Assembly (NCBI GenBank): GCA_021014325.1
Contig: CM037469.1
Coordinates: 17,321,701-17,385,700 of the forward strand
Source: Plazaster borealis
Lineage: Eukaryota; Echinodermata; Asteroidea; Forcipulatida; Labidiasteridae
Direction: 5' to 3'
DNA length: 64,000 nt
This document shows, piece by piece, positions 48,634 through 60,300 of the stretch. The first letter of the stretch is position 1. Each line of letters begins with the position of its first letter. A program made the position numbers and the translations under genes. A model generated the notes under the pieces. It was not told where the DNA came from, ran no database searches, and saw only the letters and a program-made list of their open reading frames with translations.

Positions 48634-49327
48634 AAAATGCATCGTACACGTTTGGTAGTTGTCAAAGACCAGTGTTCTCATTTGGTGTATCCCAACATAT
48701 GCATAAAATAACAAGTCTGTAAAAATTTGGGCTCAATTGGTCATCGAAGTTGCAAGAAAATTATGAAAGAAAATACACCCTTGTACAAATTTGTGTGCTT
48801 TCAGTTAGGAATAAAAACTTCTTGCAAGAAGTTTTTATTATTTTAGTGAGAAATTACCTCTTTCTCAAAAACTATGTTACTTCAGAGGGAGTCGTTTCTC
48901 ACAATGTTTTATAGATGATGTGACCTGTGACATCACATGTTTACAAAAGAGCCACCAAGCCTGGACTTCCTGCAGGCACGATTTGTACGCAGCTCAATGG
49001 AAGAAAACATAAAAACTTATATTTTATGAAGATTGCACTGTCTAATTGTTTTCAACTTTTGATATGATGAAAGGGGGCACATCTCAAAAGTTGTTCAGCT
49101 GTTACTTTTGTAACTCTTGGATTTATGTAGAAATTATGACACAAAATGTAAACTTTCCCATATGACTAGTGCAGTATCTTGCTGGCCCAAGAATGCACGA
49201 GGTCACACTTATTGTAAACAAAGGTCACATGGTCTATACTATCAACAGCTCTCTGTTGCTCATTACCAAGTCAGTTTTTATGCTAATATATATTTTGAGT
49301 AATTACCAAACGTGTACAGTGCCTTAA
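48634..49327. mobile_element. Family A MITE carrying a nested element (family C)
   Basis: Outer family A element has GCATCGTACACGTTTGGTAG and ACCAAACGTGTACAGTGCC ends. At about 48916-49242 it is split by a second element with inverted ends of the GTGACCTGTGACATCACATG type. The same inner element stands alone at 52038-52245 and, reversed, 56290-56497. Confidence 0.75.
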
Positions 49328-49535
49328 CCACTCGTCATAATATAAAACAAAAACCTGTAAAAAAAACCTTCAGGAAAACAAAACTTTAACTTATTCATGG
49401 GATGTCTCCATACGTCAATCAACTATCCACTGCCTTATACAACTTAATGTAGCTCCTCCCACCAAATTGTGTCGAAATCAACTTCGTTCTCAAAATAATC
49501 GATCCCATATTGAAATGCATCACACTTGCACATTA

Positions 49536-50294
49536 CACGTGATTACCCAACACGTGTATTTTGCTTTTGACTGGGTCAAGATCGCCGATATTGTTTCTAC
49601 GGTGCCTAATAACAGCCATTCATAGTTTGGACAAATTAGTTTATTATCGAAAAAATATATATCTAATTATAATATATCGTTTTAAAAAAACAATTATGTA
49701 CCACACTTTTGAATGATTTGTGTTTAAAATAATTTTCTTTTGTTTGAAATCGTTTCAATAATTTTGTGAAAAGCGTGACTTTGTTTACTTGAGGACATTG
49801 TAGTTTTGTACTTAACGTAGTCAATGCTATTTTTTACGTTACATCATCATGGAGATTTCTACCTCCATGGTTTACATACACGACGGACGGAAGGGACGGA
49901 TGTCCGTGTCGTCGTCCGCATTGAATTTGTTATGGTGTTTCAGCAGCTCGGAAACGAACGGTGAAATTCAATTCATTATTTAACAAAAAAAAGTCGTCGA
50001 CGGCCGGACGGACGGAGTGGATAGCTTTTTAGTTTTAGCAACTTTTCAAGAAAGAGCTTCGTGTAGTAATTAGTCTCATTGTTATTACCTGAAAATGGCT
50101 ACAGATTTTCTGACAACAATGGATGGAATTTGTTTTGCTACCTGCAACTGTCACAGCCAGTGTCAATACAGACATTCATACCGGACCGTGGAAAGAGTTT
50201 AACTTTTTACGGAACAAATTGTCAGTTCCATAGTTTATCAGCGTTTATGTTTTTCATCCGCAACTTCTGAAGCAAGGCGTTTTACATCAAAAAA
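49536..50294 (+). promoter_or_regulatory. tim: Candidate timeless promoter: tandem E-boxes, CpG cluster, non-coding first exon
   Basis: Two perfect CACGTG E-boxes at 49536-49541 and 49551-49556 are 9 bp apart. CLOCK:CYCLE/BMAL heterodimers bind CACGTG, and fly tim and per promoters use it. About 330 bp downstream begins a CpG-dense stretch (49868-50010), then a likely 5' non-coding exon ending at a good donor AAAA|GTGAGT (50295). That would splice to the acceptor TTATGTTTCAG at 51366, eight bases before the timeless ATG. A small upstream frame (50095-50202, 35 codons) lies in this exon. Promoter assignment is inference; the E-boxes and splice sites are seen directly. Confidence 0.45.
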
Positions 50295-50653
50295 GTGAGT
50301 TTAGATATTTTTCAATAATTTTTTTTTTGAAAGTTGAACCATGGAGCCATGGTTGAACTTGGTCTTCACGAAATTCTTTCACAATCAATTATTGGGACAG
50401 CTTTTTGTTGTCATGATGATTTTAAATTATGGTAACTGTATTAGTGAAATTCATCTCTCCTATTTCCTTCCTCCATGATCTCACATATTTGACCCTTTTT
50501 TAGCAAGGCAGGGAGATTCCATAATTGTTATGATTTAATTTTCATCCACGATTGAACAGTTCTCATGACCTGCCTGCATGTAAATATGTTCTGTGAATTT
50601 GTTGTATTTCTGTTGACATTTATTTTATACCTCGTCTTAAACGAGTCTAGGCC

Positions 50654-50998
50654 TTAAAGGCCCTGTACACTAGATCGAAAAACACAAATGTTCACAGATT
50701 CACACATAACTTACATGATTTAAAGTAAGTAATGGTTGAAAGGGTTCCTTAAAATATTTCTGCCTAAAAAAAGTAAAATGCTGTCGTTTCTGAGAAATGA
50801 GTAAAACAATTGTTTTTATCACGCGCGATATTTTGAAAAAACAGAAAACACATAAGGTCTCTTTTCACTATTTTCTCATGATCTCGATGACCAATTCAGC
50901 TCAAACTTTCACAGGTTTGTTTGTTCATGCATATGTTGAATCACACAAAATGTGGACACTGATTTTGAGCTGTTACCAAAAGTGTACAATACCTTTAA
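50654..50998 (+). mobile_element. TTAA-flanked MITE (family B)
   Basis: TTAA at 50654-50657 and 50995-50998; ends AGGCCCTGTACACT and AGTGTACAATACCTTTAA. Best-preserved copy of the family that forms the pair at 16440-17141. Confidence 0.8.
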
Positions 50999-51014
50999 AC
51001 CCATGTTTCTGTCG

Positions 51015-51069
51015 TGCGTAAATGCGTAGTGCACGTAAATGCGTAGTGCGCGCAAATGCGTAGTGCACA
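51015..51069. repeat. 17-bp tandem repeat, about three units
   Basis: Units of GTAAATGCGTAGTGCAC type with CpG variants, just after a MITE and about 300 bp before the timeless start exon. Confidence 0.75.
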
Positions 51070-51374
51070 CTCCTTTAAAATGAAAATAAACCAAGGAATT
51101 TATAATGCAGTACAGTACGCACTACGGATGGAATTAAATGTGGCTTGCTACAGTTTTACGCATTTCGCACAATGCGTGCAGACACTTGATATTATTATTA
51201 TGATGTTTATTCAACCAAAACACATAAACAAATGTACTTAATAATAAATGTGATTACAGTGAGCAAGTGTCATGGATTTCTGGTCTTATTTTTCAACAGC
51301 TGTTTTCATTAATTGGTCTTGTTAGATTGTGAAAATTTATGATTTCTCTTTCTCGTTATGTTTCAGCTTTCAAG

Positions 51375-54300
51375 ATGGAGATGCTTATTATGGCCTCGGG
51401 AGGCCTTAAATCCATTGCGTCTACACTGGGATACATGGATGGCGAACACTACATCTTGTCAGAATACTGTGAAGGTAAATTTAATGCTCATTGACCGTGC
51501 AATAGACTGTGTATAACTGTTAAGCAGGGCTCGAAATTTACACTGGACCGAGGCCAGTGATTTTAGCATCAGGCCAGTAAACTCATGACTGGACAAGTCC
51601 AGCGGTCTTGTGATTTATGTTAACTTTCAGTCTCATAAAAAAAAAATCAACTCTGTTGAGTATTGAAGAATGCACAAAATAAAATCAGATAAATCCACTC
51701 TCAGAATATGTTCAAATTCAACAGTTCAAATGTTAAACTGTGTGGGTATTTTTTTCTCATTTCAATTCTGGTCATTTGTTAAAACAAATTCTGGTCCAGA
51801 ATTTGCAGTAAACATTTTGAGCCACAAGAAAGAGTCTTGTGAATTTTCTCCCAAAATTTGAGCACTGCTGTAAAGTCCAATACATTTTAACGTTAGACCA
51901 ACATTGGATTTTGTTTCCTTCAAACGTAAAAAGCATAAATTTGTGTACGGGACCAAATGGGTTGCGACTTGCATTTTGCAGAATTTTGGACAGAAACTGT
52001 TAGACTATTTGCCTGGCAACTCAGATTCTGAACTTAACCGGAAATTGTCATTGTGACCTGTGACATCACATATTTACAAAAAAAGCCACTGAGCCTGGAC
52101 TTCCTGCGGGCACGATTTGTACACAGCTTGTTGAAGGAAAGCAAACAAACTTACTTTTTATTGAAATTGCAATGTTCATCTACATTTGTATCAACTTTTG
52201 AAGCAGCCAAGGGGACACATCTCAAAACCTGGTCAGTCTGTTTATGAGTCAGTTTTACTATTCTTGATTTGATGTTGTATTAAACAAAATTGACACTAAA
52301 TTGAAAATTTCTTACATTATGAGTTTTGGAAGAGCAAGGCTCTTTTCATTTTGCGAAAAAGTACTTCTATTGGGGAATCTTAAAGGTGTTATACAGGATT
52401 GGTAGTGCTGACAAAATAGTCGCAGATAGTGTTCATGTTTTGTGTGATCAACCACATGAAATAACAAACCTTGTGAAAATTTTGGCTTAATCCGTCATGT
52501 GAGTCAGGAGAAAATAGTGAAAAACCATGCACAATTTTCAGCATGTATTGTAAAAAGTAAACACATTCTCCTTAATTTTGGTTGTAACAGCTAAAATCAG
52601 CTGATTGCGTTTTTTAGGTTTTCAGATACATTTTTCTTGAAAATGAATTCATTTTAAGAAGGAAATATTTAACAGAAAAAATGGTTCTAGTATGAACTTC
52701 ATATCCATACCAATCCTGTATAATAACTAAAAAATGAGAAATTTTAAAGGAACACCAAAGGGGGCAAAAGAGGCCATGGCCTCCGTGTTATTCCTAACCT
52801 TCATACCAGCGTTCTTCCTTAAGTGGTCCACCAGCCAATTGCTAAAAACACATGAGGACCAGTCAAAGTTTGCTCCAAGTGGTCTGGGTGGCTATCAGTT
52901 TTGAAACATCTCTATTAATATGAAATATAGGCTTGTGAAAAAGCTGGTGAAGTAGGCCTAGTGAAACGACAAGCTAACTGTTCCTGCTGGCCAGTCACTT
53001 AGAAAGTTAAGGGAAAACCCTGAATACAACGGGAGCAAGTTCTTGGACTTGCCTTAAAATCAATGAGGGACAAGGGTACTCTTTGTTTTGTATTTAAAAA
53101 AAATATATATAACTAAAATAAACCAAGAAAATCAAATGCAAGTTGTTTTGGAAACAGGGAAACTGACATTAGGCTAAAGGTAGGGTCATAGATTGGTTTT
53201 TGTCAACGTAATGCTGATTTTTCAAATTATCAATAAAGATATGTAGGCCTATATTAAAAATTGGGAAATTTCAGCTATTACAGCGTCTACTTGTTAAGAC
53301 AACACCAAAAATGTCGGTATGGTCATCAAGAAAATCAAATCCATCCACGTTTAGCGATTTGACGGCGGGTACCAACCAGGAAAATTTGAATATATCCAAA
53401 TGTCGCCCGAAGGGATCTTTAGAGATTCAAATTTGTCGACAAACTTTTGTTGATTTCTAATCAAAATAAACAAAGTAATTTTGAGGGATGTTTACTACCA
53501 TCTTTATATAACAAATTAGCTTCCGAATACAAATTACACAGTTGAGGTTTTTTTTTGGTCACCAAAGTATGAATCTAAAATAACCTAACAAAAACAATGA
53601 CACCTATTTTGTCAACGATTTTATTTTTTGAAGATTGGCTTTAAATGCCATATTGTAATGACTTCCTACGCTGCATGCAAATTAATTTATTCAGCCCCCG
53701 AGGAAGATCAACGATAATGTCATGGTGAATTAATTCAACAATATGTACACGTGCACTCTCAACACGTTTTCTCTTGATTTGTCTCAGATGTGTTAAAGGG
53801 AGTGAAGAAATCGAGAAAAAATACCGGCCCCCGTTAGAATTGTGTAACTGTAAGTCCACATAGTGTTTCCAAGTCCCTACATTATGTGGACCTCTTTTGT
53901 TCTCAGATCCACCCTGCGTATGTAGCGTTAAAACAGAGAAGTTGGTGTGGAAAATGGCAGCTAAGAAAAATTGAAATGCTTTTTTTTTTCATGAAGCATG
54001 GTTTTAAAATCAAGTGGTGGAAAAAAAACTCCCAAACCAATATTTTTTTTTGTCAAGAGATTTTTTTTCTCCATGGAAAAGGGAATAATTAGAACAGTTT
54101 GAAGAATAAAGGAAGGTAATTTTTGTTTGTATGCATGTTTTTTGGGGTGTTTTCTCAGACTCTTTAACTTCATGATGTGCAACAATTTGCATAATTGTGA
54201 TTTGGGAAACATTTATTCTATTTGTGATGCCCGCTTGAATATCTGACACTTTTTGGAAAAAAGTGAAATGGCATTAAATAAGTGAAGACAACCGAAACAT

Positions 54301-57300
54301 ATCAGCCTTGATATTTGAAGTGATGCCTTAAACATTTTGAGAAATAAACCTTATAATAGACATGTGTTTTTACATTGTTGAAAGCTCTTCTTCGCATATT
54401 TGATGAACAAATAAACCCAGTTTTTAGTTTTGGCAGGAAGTGCCTGTTTTTTTGCAAGGAGTTTCCCACATTTGGTGGGTGAAATTTCTGGTCGGATGCA
54501 CAGTCCTGGTACACACATTCTATTTTGTACATCCCTGTGGAAACATCTTTTGTTCTTTCCTTTGTCTGTATTTAAGAACCTCCCAAAGACTTTGTTCGCA
54601 AAATTCCTTGTGGAGCACCCAAGTCTTTAGAATTCCCCTATGGAGACCTTTTGTTTTCCCTTTTCTGTCTTGTTCTCAGTCTCCATAAGGTAGCGTAAAA
54701 AGCAGTGTTACACAACTTCACTCCATCACAAACACTGTACACTCACAGTGCACAGAACAGTGTAGTAGGCATGCGCGCCAGTGGACTCTAGTTATAAAAG
54801 CTGAATACTTATCATAAAGTGTTGTATATTGTGCAATGATTACATCTTTGCACAGGGTGTCGGGTATACAAAATTGTAGTTACGAAAGCGTGGCATCAAG
54901 GCTTAAGTAACAGCCACCAGGGAAGGTATACAATGTACGTTTGGTTAACTCTTAAAATTAATGGCAACAAAAAACCTACTGTGTTTGAAGTACAGCAACT
55001 TTCGATAGTCATTTTGAGAATCATTTCACTTCGAAGTAATGTGGTATTGAAAAAGATATCAGTTTTTATACCCCAAAATTTGAATGTTAGAAACATTACT
55101 GTCAGATATGTTTCTCAGATTGTGTATTCCAATTACTTCCTGCGTGGACATAACCGCTTCGGATTTCCGGCGATATCTCAAAAACGCGACCACTTTTTGA
55201 AATGAAATTTTCACAGGTTAGTTTTATTGTAAATCTACATCTACATAGGATTAAAACAATCGAACGGTTCCAAAAACCAAAGGTCTGTTTTTTGTTGTTG
55301 CTTTAAAAAAAAAAAAAAATTCTGCACTAGTTTTTGTTAACACAATATAACCATGGACACATGAAATAACAACCTGTGAAAATTTACGTTAAGTGTCTGC
55401 CTGGCATTTCATTTTGCAAATGGCACTGCCATTTGAAAATCTTAAAGTACATTGTAGACATAGATGAGAAACTTTTGAAGGGGCACCAAAGCCAAGACCA
55501 GGATCCCAATAGTATAGCCTAGAGCTGGGTATTAAAAGCACAAAAGGCTTTTTTTTTAGCAATTTGTTTTTAATGCTAACCAGAATGAGGTTACCAGCCA
55601 AAATACCATGTCACAATCAGGCGCGGATCCAGGGGGGGGGGCGTGGGGCGCACGCCCCCCCATTTCATTAAAAAAAAAATTTTAAAAAATGAGGGAGAAA
55701 AGAAAAAAAGAGGGAGAGAGAGAGAAGGGGGGAGAGAAATGGGGAAGGGAAGATTTTGCTGCTTGGTATATTTTCACGCCCCCCCGTTTGGAAAATCCTG
55801 GATCCGCCCCTGACAATTTCATCTGTGACTGTTGTCCTGCTTATTCTCTATGAAATTTGGGCCTGTTAGTGAAAATAAATGATTTGGGTTTAAAAAAAAA
55901 AGTTTGTCCTTTCAGGCATTTTGTGTGGCAATCAAAATAACAATTTTCAGTTTGTGTATTATAATGCACTATTCTATTTTCGCAACTTTGAACATTTTGA
56001 CAGTAGCACCTTTTTCAAGTGAGGATTGACTCAGATGTGAACTTTATTATCATTCAAGTTCAGGTTGAATATAATATACATTTTAAAAATTAATACATGT
56101 AGACCTAGTTACGAATCTTAAACTTTGTCTTTATATGCTTTGTCAGTTAAGTACCATAAGGTACTATTTGGTCCTTGTATTTTAACCTTTGTTAACAAAA
56201 AGAATGACCCCGTACGTTCCAGGGCATTTCCTGGCAGGCAAGATACAACACTGGTCATGAAATCAGAAATTTAACATTTTTTCCCATAATTTTGGCATAT
56301 GTACAAAATTTGAGATGTGCCCCCTTTCTTCATATCAAAAGTTGATCAAAATCAGACAGTGCAATCTCTAAAAAAGTATAAGATTTTTGTAATGTGTTCT
56401 CTTCCATTGGGCTGTGTGCAAATTGTGCCTGCTGGAACTCCAGGCTCTGTGGCTCTTTTGTAAACATGTGATATCACAGGTCACAAGGTCTATATTTGCA
56501 TTTCACCAAGTTGGTTTAGCTTGTACTGTATTTTGAAGTTCATTCATTCAATCAATTGATGGTTTATTCTTTCAAAACACAAATTTACTATGGCGACCCC
56601 AGGGTCGAATTACAGGAAAATATACACAAAATATAAAATGTAAAAAAAGATGATAAAATTACTCAATTACAAAGATGGACAAAACAAATTGAATTATCAA
56701 AAGCTGTTTATAAGGGAAAAGATTAACAAATTTGTATATAAGTAAGTTAATAGTAAGACAGTAGATAACAACTTGTAGATGCAGCCCTTGCCAAACTTTA
56801 AGGCCATCTTAAGAAAGATAAAACAGACTAAAAAGCCGCATAAAAAGATTCAATTTGAATTGTTAAAAAGGCGGGTGAGGGAGAGGGAGAGGGCTGTTCC
56901 TAAAGTGCTCAGTACTTGGTAAAAATTAATTGAGTTCATTACTCCTGCTTACAAGAACCATGGATGTAGAATTCAAGGCAAGTTTCAAGCCTAATGCAAA
57001 AGGTGTATGTTAAATAATAGCAAGGGTTTGCCCTTAACTTTTTCAGTGACTAGCGGCCAGCAGGACCAGCTAGCTAAGCTTGTCATTTCACTAGTCCGTC
57101 AGCTTTTTCACTAGTCAATATTCAAATGAAATAGGGATGCTTTTCAACACTGAACTAGTAAGCCAGACCACTTGGAAAGAATTCTGACAGGTCCTCAGGT
57201 GTTAAAGGTATCGTACAGGTTTGGTAATGACTCAAACAAAATATTAGCATAAAAACTTACTTGGTAACAAACAACGGAGAGCTGTTATTAATTAGTAATT

Positions 57301-60300
57301 TCTCACTAAAATAATAAAAACTTCTTGCAAGAAGTTTTTATTCCTATCTGAAAGCACACAAATTTGTACAACAAGGGTGTTTTTTCTTTCATCATTTTCT
57401 TGCAACTTGGATGACCAATTGAGCCCAAATTTCCACAGGCTTGTTATTTTATGCATATGTTGGGATACATCAAGTGAGAACACTGGTCTTTGACAATTTC
57501 CAAATGTGTTCAGTGCCTTTAAGGGAGAACGCTGAAGGAGTTGTTGGTAAAATTGTTGTCCTGATTTCTCCCGTCCTCCTCCCCTGTTGTTTTTCAGATG
57601 TTCTTGAGGAGATGCTGGAAAGTCTCAAACATGAGAACAAGGTGACAAGACCTGTTCGTCTCAACATTGCCAACTCCAATGTCCTTGAATCGGTGAGTGG
57701 ATTCAAGCTGTGGGAATCATAAATCAGAATCAGTGGGCCCAATTTCATAGAGCTGCTAAGCACACCAATTTGCTTAGCATGAAATTTCTTCCTTGATAAA
57801 AAACAGGATTACCAACCAAATTTCCATGTGTTGCATATTGCTTGTTACTGGTATTCAGCTGTTGTTTGCTTATCCTGAAAATCACGTGGTAATTTGGTTG
57901 GTAATCCTGTTTTTATCAAGGAAGAACTTTCATGCTAAAGCAAATTGTTGTGCTTAGCAGCTCTATGAAATTGGGCCCAAGTCAACTTAGTCGTATTCTG
58001 CCTTGCCTTTCACCTCGGTGGACCCCGGTTCGAATCCTGGCTCAGACTGCAGCCCTGCATGTGGATTGGGTTTTCAGTTCCAACATGATTCTGTGGGTAT
58101 CTCAGGGAGACTTTGGGGGTTTTCTTCAATCATGATTTTAAAGCATTATTTGCGGTACTCGCTGCTAAAACATAGGATTCCAACTGCCTCTATCTTCCCT
58201 ACAGGTAACTTCAGGCCTACAGGTTACTGTGTCAGTTACTTTTTACGACCCTTCATTTTCATTTCCAGAAAAATTTAAATTATAAAAATTTAAAAAATAG
58301 AAAAAATACCACAGACATTGAATTGAACAAGGGTGACCGATTGGTTGTAAAACTGACTTTCTCCTCTTGTCCTTTTCTTACTTAGGATTTGTTACAGATT
58401 CTTTCTGCTGCAGAAGATGATATTGAAGTCTTTCGGTCAGTCCTCAAGTAAGTCGAAACAATCTTAAAAGCCGGTCAACCCTCCTACTGTCTGACCAACC
58501 AATATCATCCACTGTTATTTTGAATGATAGATAAACTATTCCAGCTTGCAATATGATAACATGTAGTGAGAATGCTTACTACACAGTACACAGTCAACCC
58601 TCGTACTGTCTGACCATTAAATATCATCCACTGTGGTTTTGAATGATAGATAAACTATATGCAAGCTTGCAATATGATATCACGTGGTGAATGCATCTAC
58701 ACAGTACACAGTCATCCCTCCTACTGTCTGACCATTAAATATCATCCACTGTGGTTTTGAATGGTAGATAAACTACATCAGCCTGCAATATGATAACATG
58801 TGGTGAATGCATTCACACAGTACACAGTCAACCCTCCTACTGTCCGACCGTTCAATGTCATCCACTGTGGTTTTGAATGATAGATGCACTATGCCAGCCT
58901 GCAATATGATATCAAGTGGTGAACTCACCTTAAGACACATCTATTCACCGTCTATCAGTAATTTGTTCTTCCGTTGGTATTTTGTTTGTATCTTGTAGTT
59001 TTCTTTATTCCTTTGAAGCGCATAGGAACTTTGCAGTGATTTGACTATACAAATACGGTTCAATATTATTATTATACATCTAATGATGCATGTTATGTTT
59101 GTTTCAAGGCACATCCGCTACAAGCCTCGCTTTTAGGATGTCGCCTTCACTGTTTATAATATTCTCCTTTTGTTGTTTATCAATATGTTTTTGTGAGTGG
59201 AAATAAATGTTGAATTGAATTGAATTGAAGACTAAGCATTACTCATTAACTTAACAGGTTGTTGGTGAATCTTTCGATGCCCCTTGAGCTGATACTACCC
59301 GTACATCCCAACATGACTAAGACAGACTGGCAGCAACGCCACACACTCCAGGAGATGCTTCTCACTATCAAGAAGCATTTCATCCAAGAGAAACCTGTCA
59401 GGGCCATCATTGAGCAGATGAGCACCCAACTGGAACACGTAAGTTGTCCTTCTCTGTTATTCATGCACCATTTATTTTAGTGATGAATTGATCAAATGGA
59501 CACATTCATTGTTTACTTGGTTTTTTTGTAATAATAATAATAATAATAGATAAATCTTATATAGCGCAAAACATAACTGCAAGAAATCTCGATGTGCTTT
59601 ACAATACAAAAAAATTACAAAGAACGAGAGTAAGCAAGTTGAAATAGGTGGGATTTGAGGTTGGATTTGAAACTGTCCAGGGTAGCAGCTGTTCGTAGAG
59701 AAGATGGTAGGGCATTCCACAACTTGGAAATGGCAACCCCAAAAAAAACATGTGACAATACCACCCTCAAGAGTCCTCTTTCCCATTCTGAAAATTGTGT
59801 TGCTGTGCGATCTTTAGTTTTCGTTTTACAACTATTTTTCTGAAGGGATTTAAACTGGTTGCTAGAGTTAATAAACCATTTTTGCATTGAATTGAATTGA
59901 ATTTTAGGCGTTGCGGTGTTCACATGATTCCTATTCCTTTTACGTGCAATTTGACGCCCAAATCGGAGAACGTGGCAAACAGTAGCTGAGTGTGACATTG
60001 GTGCAAGGGATCATTAATGGTATTGAATTAAATGATCTCTATACGTTTGGTAATGACTCTGAAAATTAATGGCAATAAAAACTTACTTGGTAAGAAGTAC
60101 AGCAGCTTTTGATAATATAATGCATTTTGAGAAACTTTTCACTTCGAAGTACTGCGGTTATGGAAAAAGATATCATTTTTTAGCCCAACAAATTTGAATC
60201 TGAGAAGCCTTACTGCAGTAACGATTATTCTTCCTGCACGGACATAATCGCTCCAGATTTTCGGCAATATCTCAAAAACGCTACCACCTTTTGAAATGAA

